Assembly (NCBI GenBank): GCA_030849065.1
Contig: JASAON010001481.1
Coordinates: 1 to 38,002 of the forward strand
Direction of reading: 5' to 3'
From: Jaenimonas drosophilae
Lineage: Eukaryota; Euglenozoa; Kinetoplastea; Trypanosomatida; Trypanosomatidae
DNA length: 38,002 nt
In this document: one piece after another, positions 9,953 through 18,747 of the stretch
How positions within the stretch are numbered: position 1 is the first letter of the stretch
Layout: every line of letters begins with the position of its first letter
Notes under the pieces: generated by a model
What the model saw: the letters and a program-made list of their open reading frames with translations, nothing else
What the model was told of the DNA's origin: nothing
The model's database searches: none
Made by a program: the position numbers and the translations under genes

Positions 9953-10729
9953 TTACCACACCTTCTTCCAGTAACGGAAGGTGGTGCGGCCGTAGATACG
10001 CCAGTTGGTGTTCTTCTGGCCGTAATGCAGCAACATGCAGTTCACCAAGCCAATGGTCGTAATCACCTTCCAGAAGGCCACACGGCGGTCATCGTACTCG
10101 GACTCAGCAGACCAACGGAGGAAGTTCACCACATCCTTCGCCATCTGGCTCACCGTAGCCGGGGTGCCATCTTCGTAGTCCACCATACCATCGGAGAGGG
10201 GCGGGGGCATGGAGCACACGCAGCCCTTGAAGTAGGGGTTGAAGAACTGTCCGGGCTTCACCTCGGGGGCAAATGGGGGAATCTCCAGGAGCTCGCCGTT
10301 ACCCCAGTTGTAGCCAGTGATGAGGGAGAAGACGTAGTCCGGGCCACCCTCCTTGCCGAAGACGGCGTGCTGCAGATCCGGGGGCTCCGCACCGTTGTTG
10401 GCGAACTGGGCCGCACGCTGGTTGGGGAATGGGGCGGGGAGGGTGTCGGTTGGCTTGCCAGGGCGGGGGTTAAGGTTACCCTGGGAGTCAGGCTCGCTGT
10501 CCACGACTTCGTACTGAGAGGCCAGCTGCTTGATTTCCTCGCGGGTCATGAAGCCCTGGAAGTGGGTGAAGGTCATGCGACCGAGAGAGTGGCATGGTGC
10601 AAAAACTTCGGTGTAGATCTGACGGCCACGACGAACGGAGGGCCAGTCCAGGCTGTGCCAGATCTCAAACCGATCATTGTGGTTCCAATACCAATCCCGC
10701 TTGATGGGGTGTGCCTTCTTTCCCGCCAT
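9953..10729 (-). CDS. CYC1: Cytochrome c1, single-cysteine haem type
   Basis: Haem subunit of the respiratory cytochrome bc1 complex (complex III) in the mitochondrial inner membrane; it passes electrons from the Rieske protein to cytochrome c. The protein has 258 residues. The haem-binding motif is F43-A-P-C46-H47 instead of CxxCH, so only one thioether bond can form, as known for euglenozoan c-type cytochromes. M174 in CSMPPPL is the expected second axial ligand, followed by the conserved DYEDGTPAT and FLRW segments. One membrane span lies at about 218-236, with a basic C-terminal tail (FRYWKKVW). There is no obvious cleavable presequence. The start is the ATG at 10727-10729. Confidence 0.97.
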   Translation of the reverse strand: MAGKKAHPIKRDWYWNHNDRFEIWHSLDWPSVRRGRQIYTEVFAPCHSLGRMTFTHFQGFMTREEIKQLASQYEVVDSEPDSQGNLNPRPGKPTDTLPAPFPNQRAAQFANNGAEPPDLQHAVFGKEGGPDYVFSLITGYNWGNGELLEIPPFAPEVKPGQFFNPYFKGCVCSMPPPLSDGMVDYEDGTPATVSQMAKDVVNFLRWSAESEYDDRRVAFWKVITTIGLVNCMLLHYGQKNTNWRIYGRTTFRYWKKVW

Positions 10730-11110
10730 GTTCGCCGAGGATTACTGCTTTATAGAGGGGTGGGGAGCTCACAGATGCTCGTCCTAAAGTGATGTCGTCC
10801 GCTACGAGGATCTGTAACAACAAGAATACGTGAGCGGAGAAGGGTTCATTCATGTTAGGCAAAAGATGCAGACGTCACATGTAGATACACAAAGAAATTT
10901 ACTTGTTAGGCGAAGAGAATAGCTTGATCAAAGTGAAGGTATCAAGACAGCCAGGGAAGCTGCTACGAGACTACCGTGAGCCTGGTGTAACTTCGCCTGC
11001 TGTAATGCGCAAAAAGATAGCAAAGTCGCGACCTGCCCACTCAGAGTGCATGAAGACCACAGAATTCAACAGGTGGGTAAGAGCAATGTACGTGGTACGG
11101 TGTAGTGAAG
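10730..11110. other. Intergenic spacer, AP-2 alpha to cytochrome c1
   Basis: A 381-base spacer containing the 3'UTR of the adaptin gene and the 5' flank of cytochrome c1. A C-rich pyrimidine patch about 30 bases before the cytochrome c1 ATG may guide trans-splicing, but the acceptor AG is not clear. The short plus-strand frame starting near 10903 runs into the adaptin gene and is not convincing. Confidence 0.45.
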
Positions 11111-13927
11111 CTACGCTTCAAGGAGAAGCTCCACCACCGCTAAGATGGCTGTCTGAAGTGCCGGAGAGGAGGCACAGACGTCAGCGTGAACTTCTGATTC
11201 CCCAACTCGAAGCTCAAGGACAACGGGGTCATGAAGTACAGGACCCGCACCGAGTTGACTGGCCAGGGCGCCAACGACCACCACGCTCCCGGCGGCCTGA
11301 CCCCTAACCACACCGCAGAGGAATGTACGTGAGAGGAGATTCTCCACCAATTGCAGGTTCAGCCGACCCTTATGGTCCACCATGATGGAGAGTGGAGGAG
11401 GCAGAGAGTTTTGAAGCCGCTTGACAGTTTCCAACAGGGATTCTCCCGAACCTGCAACGTAGGGAACAATAAATCGTGTAACTGCCACTGGCAGTGATAA
11501 CACCTCCATGTGAAACTCACCCGTTGCATCGCGGTAGGACACCCCAACGGAGGGTGGGTGAGCAAATGGTTGACCGCAGCGCGTTGCGATTTCAACCGTT
11601 GCGGATGCTCGTGCTGGCAGTGGGTCAACCAACGCCGAAGCTGGTCGAAGTTGCACCCGAAGCCCCCCTTCAACTTCCTGAACCTGAAGAGTCATACCCG
11701 CAATTGCCTCACTTGATACGTTTGTCACTCGGAGCGTCAGACGGGAATCGGCCCCACAATTTACTTGACGGCACGTGATGTGAAGGTGATCATCCTCAAA
11801 CAGAACGCCTTCGACGTTGGACATCAACATGCCTTTGAACCAGGCTCGCCGCTGTGTATACAGCTGGAGCACGGCATGCGCATCACCAGAGTCAGGGGAT
11901 GACCACAGTGCGTCAAGCTGGGATAAAGAAACAAGACCATCTTCTGGGCGATTGAGCAGTAGCTGCGGCGCTGGTACCCCTTCAGACGAGACGTTAGGGT
12001 TCTGCGATGATTTGGAGCGATGGCTTGCTGACAATCGTGTGGTCGGGTGAGATGAGTATGCGCTCTCAGCCTCGCGGGGGAATGGTGGCATTGCTCCCAG
12101 AACTTTCTCCAGGAGTGGGAGGCTTCCATGATGGATTAGTGCTCGGTACTCATTCGCTCGTTGCTGGAGCTCAGGGTGAGTACTATCAGCGAAGGAGGAG
12201 AGCGTGTCCTCGATTTGTGTGCGAACATCCGCATCGTCGTACATTGGGTACCACTTCATGAAGGCGGCCAGAATGATTCCCTGCGTGCTCACGGACGTGA
12301 ATGCAAGGTGTCGTTGGAGGAGGAGGAGCTGACGAATCGGTGTGCTTTCTGCACTTAGTGCAATTTGATAGCCAAACTCGCCCAAAATGAAGGCAACCGT
12401 TTGCAGCAACGTTGGGTGTCCGTCAACACCACTGGCCAGTGTTCGGAAGGCAACATTTGCGGCACGCTTTTGGACCGCTGGTGTGTTAACAATGAGACGC
12501 ACAACGCGGTGGGCAATCTTCGATGGACAACACTCACCTGCCTGCGCAATGAGTCCAAGGAGAACATCCACGTGCCATGGGGTGTCATCCACACAGTACC
12601 GATCTGCAAGACGGGCGATGGAAAGAACCAGACAGCGTCGAAAATCCACGTCCATCACTACAGGGACATACGACTGCAGCTCCTGCAAGATATCGCGGGC
12701 ATTGCTGCTGTTGCACATTTCCTCCAGCACGTGTAGCGCCCGCCGACGGAGGGAGCCGTCTCGATCATGAAGACTTACAATGATTTGCGGTTGGAGCTGC
12801 CGACAATAGGACGCGAAGTGGAATGCCGGTGATTGAGACATACTAAGTCGTGCTAACAACGTTAGCCCGACATATCGCAGATTGGCCTCTCGCTTCTCAG
12901 AAATGAAGCCACTAATCAGATTGGCACAATCCACTGTGAAGTTGGAGCCTAGGTCCCACGTAATGCACAGCGACACAACCTCCACCAGCACCGCATTCAT
13001 GGCGTTGACTCGGTTTTGTGTTCCTCGCTGCCGCTGCTGCGCTTGGGCATCCTTCAGAACTTTTTCAGTTGCCTTCAGCACTTTTCGCAGAACCGCTTCG
13101 ATCCGAGTTCGTAGCCCTCGGTCTGCCGGGGGAGGCAACGACTGGAGCAGCCGCAGTGCCTTCGACTGCAGCCATGGGGCTGGAACGCCGTAGTAGACGT
13201 AACCAGGCTCCGTGTCCTTGTCCACGATTATACGCTCCAACACACGAATAAGCTTGCTTGGGATTTCATCATAGAGAGAGGTGGACTTGCCGCTCGACTC
13301 CACACACGCCGCGATAAAAGTTATGGCGCACATACAAACACCGGAAGGTGCCGAGTCCATGAGCTCGAGTACTTTGGGAACGACAGAGGGGAGGTCTACC
13401 ACCTCCGGATATTTGCGATAGACTCGAAGCAAGGCCAAAATTGCCTTTTGGCGGATATGCATTCCTACAGAGCCGTCCAGCACAATGTTCTGCACCCCAT
13501 CGTGCATGACTTCCGCAAAGTCTTTACCACCGGCATTCGCAATTGCGGTCAGCGCCAAGCCCTGGTTAAAATCAACTCCTGACAAAAGATCTCGGTATAC
13601 AGTATGAGTTGTCAGAGTGAGCAGTTCGCTGTACTCATTGACGAGGACTGTCGTTGATATGTAGCCAATGAGTTTTGCGGCTGGTGATTCATCTGCCATC
13701 AACTTTATTCCCTCGATATGACCAAATTCGATTGGGTAGCCAAGCATTGCAATAAACATTAACTTGCAGACGTACTTTTTTCGGTCATAGGTACTCATAT
13801 GATGTGTGTCCACAAACTTTGCGCGAATTTTTGCCAGCTCTTCATCCACCCGCCGCTCTTCTCGAGTCTTGTTGCCAGTTGCCGCGCGAATATCGCGGAT
13901 AAAGTGGGCTAGTCCTCTCATGTCCAT
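11111..13927 (-). CDS. AP2A: AP-2 complex subunit alpha (alpha-adaptin)
   Basis: Large subunit of the AP-2 clathrin adaptor, which selects cargo and recruits clathrin at the plasma membrane, in trypanosomatids at the flagellar pocket. The start is the ATG at 13925-13927, giving 938 residues and the typical MDMRGLAHFIRDIRAA N-terminus; a second ATG lies two codons later. The frame upstream has only a TTG. The trunk shows family signatures: KKYVCKL, GYPIEFGH, a YYGVPAPWLQSKALRLLQ segment, ETNLRY-type EANLRYVGL, and the trunk end near MPPFPRE. A low-complexity hinge rich in Ser and Pro follows, then an appendage (ear) domain with beta-sandwich and platform parts. AP-2 is reported absent from African trypanosomes, so this gene helps to place the organism. 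Confidence 0.95.
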   Translation of the reverse strand: MDMRGLAHFIRDIRAATGNKTREERRVDEELAKIRAKFVDTHHMSTYDRKKYVCKLMFIAMLGYPIEFGHIEGIKLMADESPAAKLIGYISTTVLVNEYSELLTLTTHTVYRDLLSGVDFNQGLALTAIANAGGKDFAEVMHDGVQNIVLDGSVGMHIRQKAILALLRVYRKYPEVVDLPSVVPKVLELMDSAPSGVCMCAITFIAACVESSGKSTSLYDEIPSKLIRVLERIIVDKDTEPGYVYYGVPAPWLQSKALRLLQSLPPPADRGLRTRIEAVLRKVLKATEKVLKDAQAQQRQRGTQNRVNAMNAVLVEVVSLCITWDLGSNFTVDCANLISGFISEKREANLRYVGLTLLARLSMSQSPAFHFASYCRQLQPQIIVSLHDRDGSLRRRALHVLEEMCNSSNARDILQELQSYVPVVMDVDFRRCLVLSIARLADRYCVDDTPWHVDVLLGLIAQAGECCPSKIAHRVVRLIVNTPAVQKRAANVAFRTLASGVDGHPTLLQTVAFILGEFGYQIALSAESTPIRQLLLLQRHLAFTSVSTQGIILAAFMKWYPMYDDADVRTQIEDTLSSFADSTHPELQQRANEYRALIHHGSLPLLEKVLGAMPPFPREAESAYSSHPTTRLSASHRSKSSQNPNVSSEGVPAPQLLLNRPEDGLVSLSQLDALWSSPDSGDAHAVLQLYTQRRAWFKGMLMSNVEGVLFEDDHLHITCRQVNCGADSRLTLRVTNVSSEAIAGMTLQVQEVEGGLRVQLRPASALVDPLPARASATVEIATRCGQPFAHPPSVGVSYRDATGEFHMEVLSLPVAVTRFIVPYVAGSGESLLETVKRLQNSLPPPLSIMVDHKGRLNLQLVENLLSRTFLCGVVRGQAAGSVVVVGALASQLGAGPVLHDPVVLELRVGESEVHADVCASSPALQTAILAVVELLLEA

Positions 13928-13976
13928 TGTGAATACTTCTGCGCTACCTAGGTGGAGTGACAATCTAATGTGTGCT

Positions 13977-14010
13977 CTAAGTTGCAAAGGGAGGGGGTAG
14001 GAGTGAGAGA
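13977..14010 (-). promoter_or_regulatory. Probable spliced-leader acceptor for AP-2 alpha
   Basis: On the minus strand a C/T-rich tract (about 13986-14010) is followed by AG at 13977-13978, 49 bases before the ATG at 13927. Because this AG lies between the upstream TTG (13985-13987) and the ATG, it also argues for the ATG start. Confidence 0.45.
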
Positions 14011-14129
14011 CGTCGCAAATGCTGCTGTGCGTGCATGTGGGTGTGCGCGCGAGTGAGGGAGAGGGTGGGTGCGTGGGGAAATTAGTTGATGATCTCTGAG
14101 AAGAGCGCCGTCAGGTCCAACTCCGTGAC

Positions 14130-15032
14130 CTACTCCATCTCAAAAAAGTGCAGCTTTTCAGGAGAAGGCGGAACTACACCGACAATTTCCAACCTCCGAC
14201 GACACTTGACGGGGGTCTCGTCGGCGAGAACTCCCTCTGCGTTACCACATTCGTCTTCTTGGCTTCCACTGTCGCCATGCCGCCCGTTGTCGTTGCAGAA
14301 GGGTGCAATTGCCTCTTGTGGTGCTTGGGCAAGCGACGTTTCGGAAGTTGTTACTCTCCTGGAAATGAGGTAGGAGGGAATTCCACAGCTGTCGTCTCGC
14401 TTTTGTGTTGGCACCTTTGCTACTTGAGTGCCCAAAGATGGCACGACACTAGACTTGGCATCATGATGCCCCGCAGCAGTCGCAGGCCCACCTGACACGG
14501 ATGAAGTGTCGGCTGGAATCATGTCCCAACCATAGCAACTTTTCCACTTTTCCAGGGTGCTCGTGATGACACTTCGAGGCGCGTCCTGAGTGGCACCGCG
14601 AAGACAAAGAGCTTTCCATGGTGCTCTAAGTGCATGGTCCCGAAGTAGAGAAGGTGAGACACATGTTCGCATGAATAACGTTGGAAGAAGGACGTTCTCA
14701 AGCTTCTTCAAATACTTCCGGGTACGCGGACGATTCCCCTCAGGTTCCATCACAGCGATCAACCCCAGCAATACTATCACTTCGAGCAACAACATATCTG
14801 ATGGAGTTGAGGATGTCTTAGTGCTGGCTGTAGCCACATCAGCGAGAGAGTTTGATTCATAATCTGCATGTAGAATACTCTCAAGTCTGGTCATCCATAA
14901 TTGAGGTGAGCAAGAACTGTCGAGATCACCAAATACGGCATCATGAAGCAGATCTAGGCTAATGTGAAGGTTGTCCAAAGATGTGCAATGGACAACAGAG
15001 TGCGAGCAGCGCCTTAATTCTTCCAGATCCAT
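14130..15032 (-). CDS. Hypothetical protein, 300 residues
   Basis: I do not recognise this protein. The frame opens upstream with a TTG at 15104, but the first ATG is at 15030-15032. Residues 1-150 look helical and folded (MDLEELRR; a leucine-rich stretch at 20-30; a hydrophobic helix at 80-96 followed by a basic KYLKKLENVLLP segment). From about 170 the sequence is rich in Ser, Ala, Gly and Gln and is probably disordered, ending KCRRRLEIVGVVPPSPEKLHFFEME. The hydrophobic helix LLLEVIVLLGLIAV could be a membrane span or a buried helix. It lies between AP-2 alpha and the M20 deacylase on the same strand. It is probably trypanosomatid-specific. Confidence 0.75.
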   Translation of the reverse strand: MDLEELRRCSHSVVHCTSLDNLHISLDLLHDAVFGDLDSSCSPQLWMTRLESILHADYESNSLADVATASTKTSSTPSDMLLLEVIVLLGLIAVMEPEGNRPRTRKYLKKLENVLLPTLFMRTCVSPSLLRDHALRAPWKALCLRGATQDAPRSVITSTLEKWKSCYGWDMIPADTSSVSGGPATAAGHHDAKSSVVPSLGTQVAKVPTQKRDDSCGIPSYLISRRVTTSETSLAQAPQEAIAPFCNDNGRHGDSGSQEDECGNAEGVLADETPVKCRRRLEIVGVVPPSPEKLHFFEME

Positions 15033-15191
15033 ACCTTGCTCTGAGGTCACACATTTGCAAAGGAGAAAGAAGGCACACAGAGTACTAAGCTGCTTCACTG
15101 ACAATACAAATCACCGTATCACGTCAATATGGCGCGACAGTAATTCGAGGCAAACCAGTAGCAACACCAAAAAAACAACAGTAAGAAAGAA

Positions 15192-16388
15192 TCAGAGATG
15201 GGGACTTGCCAGTGTATCCATTTTCTCCACAAGCTGACGAATAATGCGTTCACAAACGGACAGGTCATGAATCGGAACAAATTCGTTTGGCTGATGTGCA
15301 ACTGAAATTGACCCTGGACCGCACACGACTACTGGAACTTTGATCTCAGCAAATTGACCAGCTTCCGTAGTGCAACCAAGCTTATGTCTGTCTCGGTCTC
15401 CTGTCAGCAATCGGATGAGCGATGTAAATGGGGAGTTTTCGTCTGCATCATTGAGTGATGGAACGTGAGCAACGCGTGAAAATGTGATTTTCGCATCTGA
15501 ACATTCAGCTTTCATTTGAGGAAGGAGCGTATTACTTACGTAATTGTTTACTTGTTCCTGAATGCTCTCTTGGCTTACAGAAGGCAAATTCCGAAACTCG
15601 TACGTGACCTTGCACACAGACGGAATGGTGTTAACCGCGTTACCGCCGCTAACAATATTCGTAGACATGGATGAATAGGGAACGTCATAGTACGTGTCCC
15701 TTGCCCCATCACGTTGCATGGATTCAGCAATTTCACGAATTTTAACGATGAGCTTCGCAGCGTAGTCAATTGCATTGCATCCTTTCCTTGTCAATGCAAA
15801 AGATGAATGAGCTGCCTTTCCCTGTACCAGAGCTTCCCAGACACAGATACCTTTATGAGCAACCACAACTTTATTGGACGTCGGCTCACCAACGAGGCAG
15901 CCATCAACAGTCAGATTGTTCTCCACGATAAATTTTGTCAAAGCTCGTCCACCAAGACAGCCAACCTCTTCATCGAACGTGAACGCCAGGAAGACTCCTT
16001 TTTTGCGTTGAATTTGAACGATGTGGGGAACAAGATACAGACAAACAGCGATGAAGCCCTTCATATCACATGTACCTCTGCCATAGAGTCGGTTTGATTT
16101 CTCAACAACTGAAAAAGGATCTGTTTTCCAGATCTGCCCGTCAACTGGAACAGTGTCAAGATGCCCGCTCAGAATCACCCCACCGCGCTTGGAGCACGTG
16201 GGGGAACCAGGAAGGGCAGCAAAAATGTTTGCCTTATCCTTTGATTCATTGAATATCAGCGTGGGAGTAACACCCACGCTCCGCAAATAACCACAAATAT
16301 ACTCAACCAGTGGCAAGTTGGAGTTTCTGCTGGTCGTGTCAAACGACACCAGCTTATGTAGCCACTCAATTGCCGTTTGGGGATACAT
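15192..16388 (-). CDS. M20-family metallo-deacylase, acetylornithine deacetylase (ArgE)-like
   Basis: A 398-residue member of the M20 peptidase/ArgE/ACY1 family, dinuclear-zinc enzymes that hydrolyse N-acyl amino acids or short peptides. Expected metal and catalytic positions are visible: H76 and catalytic D78 in SGHLDTVP, D108 in GRGTCDMKG, E140-E141 in FDEEVGC, E168 in VGEPTSNK and H365 in AHQPNEF. The length fits the ArgE subgroup. A dimerisation (lid) domain sits between about 178 and 290, with AHSS and NIVSGGNAVNTIP motifs. The start is the ATG at 16386-16388. Trypanosomatids lack a full classical arginine pathway, so the real substrate may be another N-acyl amino acid; that is inference. 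The C-terminus SPHL is not a clear peroxisomal signal. Confidence 0.92.
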   Translation of the reverse strand: MYPQTAIEWLHKLVSFDTTSRNSNLPLVEYICGYLRSVGVTPTLIFNESKDKANIFAALPGSPTCSKRGGVILSGHLDTVPVDGQIWKTDPFSVVEKSNRLYGRGTCDMKGFIAVCLYLVPHIVQIQRKKGVFLAFTFDEEVGCLGGRALTKFIVENNLTVDGCLVGEPTSNKVVVAHKGICVWEALVQGKAAHSSFALTRKGCNAIDYAAKLIVKIREIAESMQRDGARDTYYDVPYSSMSTNIVSGGNAVNTIPSVCKVTYEFRNLPSVSQESIQEQVNNYVSNTLLPQMKAECSDAKITFSRVAHVPSLNDADENSPFTSLIRLLTGDRDRHKLGCTTEAGQFAEIKVPVVVCGPGSISVAHQPNEFVPIHDLSVCERIIRQLVEKMDTLASPHL

Positions 16389-16403
16389 TGGAAGAACCGG
16401 GAG

Positions 16404-16450
16404 CTACCAGAGTCGATAGAATGAAGATGAATAATTGGAGGGAGAGGGAA
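16404..16450 (-). promoter_or_regulatory. Probable spliced-leader acceptor for the M20 deacylase
   Basis: On the minus strand a C/T-only tract (16436-16450) and a further pyrimidine-biased stretch lead to AG at 16404-16405, leaving a 15-nt 5'UTR before the ATG. Confidence 0.45.
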
Positions 16451-16631
16451 GCATTCGAATTGATAGGCCAACAAACGGCACACCATCTGTGTACTGTTGA
16501 TGAATAGTAGCTGCACAGATATTGTTTGAGTGAGTACACGTACAATGGGGGATGAGATGACAGCAACTAACCAGTAGACTACTCAATTGCTGACATACAG
16601 ACAATATCACACCAAAGCCTAACACGTGGTG

Positions 16632-17528
16632 CTATCTGCGGCGGTGAATGTAGAAAGACCCCTCCATAACACACCATTCGACACTCATTTCCTGCCAGCG
16701 ATAATCTTTCATATCAAAAAATTCAAATGCTTGCGGGTCGCGTATTGCGGCAATGGAGCGACTGTGAGGAAACAGGTCGTCAAAGCAAACAATTTGCGTT
16801 CCCGAGGGAACGGACCGAAGGCGTTCGGAGAGATAGTGTGTAAGAGCCTTTGGGAACAGCAAGTTTGATATCAGAATGGAAATATTGCCCGTACTACTCT
16901 TTGAGAAGAAATTTGAGTCGGATAGCACCTGCGCAATATCCCCAGTAATAATTTCCACGTTGTGGAATGGTGCGGCAACTTTGTCTTTGTGGTGCATTGA
17001 CAGGTCCTTCCAGGCATCACGCGCCACATCTGCGTTATGCTGAGAAATCTCGATGCCGATGCAACGCGCACCTGTGAGAGCAGCGACTTGAAACAGAACA
17101 GATCCATTACCACATCCAAAATCGTAGAATGTGTCACCTTTTGTGATGTTGAGAAGGCGGATTAACCTCGTCACAAAAGGTGGAAGAAGCGATTTTGCGC
17201 AAAGTTGTCTTGCTCCTGCAACTTCAGTGATCCTTTTTCTTGCCGTTCTTTCATATACTTCAGCGAGAATATCTGAGTAGATAACACACTGGCACTCAGG
17301 TGAAGGACACTGCCAGCAATCGCTTGCGTTAGGAGTAACCCTTAACGGGAGTCGAAAGGGATGCTGCGTGGAGCCATCGCCAAGTTCCCCACTTTCACAA
17401 TGATTTGATGACTTCGCTAAAAGCTTTTTCTTCATGGAGATTTCAGAACTGCTCCCTATATGGCGGGACAGATTGCTACGGACAGCAATCGCGCTTGCCT
17501 TTTTCGCACTCCCGCGGACTGAAGGCAT
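16632..17528 (-). CDS. DOT1: DOT1-type histone H3 lysine methyltransferase
   Basis: A nuclear S-adenosylmethionine-dependent enzyme of the DOT1 class, which methylates a lysine in the histone H3 core; in trypanosomes the family (DOT1A/B) modifies H3K76 and affects replication and cell cycle. The frame has an upstream GTG, but the first ATG is at 17526-17528, giving 298 residues, close to known trypanosome DOT1 lengths. The catalytic fold shows motif I at D136-F-G-C-G-N-G142, an acidic residue at E160 (IGIEIS) for the ribose, and N222-L-L-F matching the DOT1 active-site NN/NLxF segment, followed by [12 protein letters not shown]. There is a basic N-terminal extension and a Cys cluster (C71, C74, C79, C81). 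I cannot tell DOT1A from DOT1B. Confidence 0.92.
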   Translation of the reverse strand: MPSVRGSAKKASAIAVRSNLSRHIGSSSEISMKKKLLAKSSNHCESGELGDGSTQHPFRLPLRVTPNASDCWQCPSPECQCVIYSDILAEVYERTARKRITEVAGARQLCAKSLLPPFVTRLIRLLNITKGDTFYDFGCGNGSVLFQVAALTGARCIGIEISQHNADVARDAWKDLSMHHKDKVAAPFHNVEIITGDIAQVLSDSNFFSKSSTGNISILISNLLFPKALTHYLSERLRSVPSGTQIVCFDDLFPHSRSIAAIRDPQAFEFFDMKDYRWQEMSVEWCVMEGSFYIHRRR

Positions 17529-17588
17529 GTCGGAGCGTCCCTTCTCCCTTTTCACAAATCCTTAATGTGGCTGAAAAGCCTATTGAGC

Positions 17589-17606
17589 CTAAAACAAAGG
17601 AAAAAT
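17589..17606 (-). promoter_or_regulatory. Probable spliced-leader acceptor for DOT1
   Basis: On the minus strand a T-rich tract (17591-17606) ends directly in AG at 17589-17590. This gives a 60-nt 5'UTR and excludes the upstream GTG codon only if a later AG is used, so the start rests on the ATG rule. Confidence 0.5.
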
Positions 17607-17710
17607 ATGAATACGAATGGAGAGAGTTACCTTGGTGTGCTTCCATGTGTCGCGTATCTCTGCCAAAAATGAGTTAACGCGGTTGTCCAAGATGCCATTA
17701 ATACTGAAAC

Positions 17711-18517
17711 TCATGTTCCCATTGTTGATTTAGCTGCTTGGATGCGCTCACGCATCTTTTTCTTCCTTGCGTTTAGCGCATCATTGCGGAAATATTCTTC
17801 TGAGGGAACGTCTTCAGGGCAATAAGAAGATACATACACCGATGGATGAATTGCCGCGCCAGCTACGTGTTTGCTTGGGGGGTCACTGCGGTGCGCACGC
17901 TCAGTTGCTCGCTCAGCCTCAACTACGTTCCCAGCATTGTTACTAATTAAAAGAGCAATTTCAGAATAGTAGCCTACAGCGGGATTCGAAAGGAAGCTGG
18001 ATGTCTGCTCATTATCCGATTCTTCAGCTTCGGTGTCAGTTGAATTAATCGGAGACGTTATCTCGGCTTCTGTGCCCTCACTGCCATGCACTTCTTCCTT
18101 CGCTTCTGGAAGGTCTTTGGCGCAACCGAAAAATGACTTAGTTGTTCTTGGCGCTGTCCATTTTTCCCCCTCAAGATGATGCTGACGCTTTTCCCACAAG
18201 CGAACTTTTCCAATTAATCGGTTGATTTCTTCATTGTGAGCCCTGACGACACATTCTCCATCTTTTTCTATACTCATTAGCTGAGGGTTCCTGATGCGGG
18301 CTATTTTATCTCCAAGTTCTTGCTTCAGGCGAAACAACACGAACTTCACGACTTTCGGGTCGTTAACTTCCATAGGGTTCGTTGGAACTTGTGAGATACC
18401 AAGGCTTGCAAGCCGATCTTCATCTCTGTTGCGCTTATACAGTTTGTAGAGAATTGTGTTCTTCCTTTCTTTTGTGCGGGCAAGGGTACCCTCTATTTCC
18501 TTTCTGTAGTCATCCAT
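17711..18517 (-). CDS. ISY1: Pre-mRNA splicing factor Isy1-like
   Basis: A 268-residue homologue of Isy1, a Prp19/NineTeen-complex protein of the spliceosome active site. Evidence by segment: residues 57-77 (VKFVLFRLKQELGDKIARIRN) match the Isy1 helix before the core; 88-115 contain ECVVRAHNEEINRLIGKVRLWEKR, corresponding to the family's RDLNDEINKL...HWE segment; 129-138 are FFGCAKDLPE, the family's FGAAKDLP motif; and the C-terminal 227-262 resemble the conserved VPSQ...RRKK end. The extreme N-terminus and the acidic middle (140-175) diverge. In trypanosomatids this factor would serve mostly trans-splicing. It is the first gene left of the strand-switch region. The start is the ATG at 18515-18517. 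Confidence 0.85.
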   Translation of the reverse strand: MDDYRKEIEGTLARTKERKNTILYKLYKRNRDEDRLASLGISQVPTNPMEVNDPKVVKFVLFRLKQELGDKIARIRNPQLMSIEKDGECVVRAHNEEINRLIGKVRLWEKRQHHLEGEKWTAPRTTKSFFGCAKDLPEAKEEVHGSEGTEAEITSPINSTDTEAEESDNEQTSSFLSNPAVGYYSEIALLISNNAGNVVEAERATERAHRSDPPSKHVAGAAIHPSVYVSSYCPEDVPSEEYFRNDALNARKKKMRERIQAAKSTMGT

Positions 18518-18523
18518 TTTCTA

Positions 18524-18546
18524 CTGTGAGTTTGGAAAGAGAAGAA
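18524..18546 (-). promoter_or_regulatory. Probable spliced-leader acceptor for Isy1
   Basis: A minus-strand pyrimidine tract (about 18534-18545) is followed by CACAG with AG at 18524-18525, only six bases before the ATG. It may be the first acceptor of the leftward unit. Confidence 0.45.
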
Positions 18547-18663
18547 CATCTTCATGTACGAGTATCGGTATAGTTGGTCATAATTTCACAGCAACCAAGT
18601 TTTGATTGGTAATCCCCCCCCTCTCGATTCCGCGCCGCGTAATTTTGCGGGGCGGAACGGGAG

Positions 18664-18747
18664 CGGGGTAATGTAAGCGGGGTGCGCTTGCGTGGGGCAA
18701 AGGGGGCGGGGGGGGTGGGATTTGGGGTTGTTGGGTGGGGGGGGGGG
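18664..18747 (+). repeat. G-run cluster with G-quadruplex potential
   Basis: Successive runs of four or more G (18664-18667, 18679-18682, 18694-18697, 18702-18706, 18708-18715, 18737-18747), separated by 1 to about 21 bases, lie on the plus strand inside the strand-switch region. The spacing allows one or more intramolecular quadruplexes. This is a motif-level inference. Confidence 0.6.

Noticed and set aside
9758..10792. 344-residue open frame on the plus strand
   Set aside because: It lies antisense over the whole of cytochrome c1, whose minus-strand product is unmistakable. The frame reflects codon bias of that gene.
10903..11307. 134-residue plus-strand frame between cytochrome c1 and AP-2 alpha
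   Set aside because: It crosses into the adaptin gene on the opposite strand, has no domain and runs against the transcription direction of the whole left arm.
13928..13987. Longer AP-2 alpha start at a TTG
   Set aside because: The ATG at 13927 gives the normal family N-terminus, and a probable splice acceptor AG lies between the TTG and that ATG.
15192..15203. Peroxisomal (glycosomal) targeting signal at the end of the M20 deacylase
   Set aside because: The C-terminus is SPHL; the last three residues PHL do not fit the small-basic-Leu rule because of the Pro.
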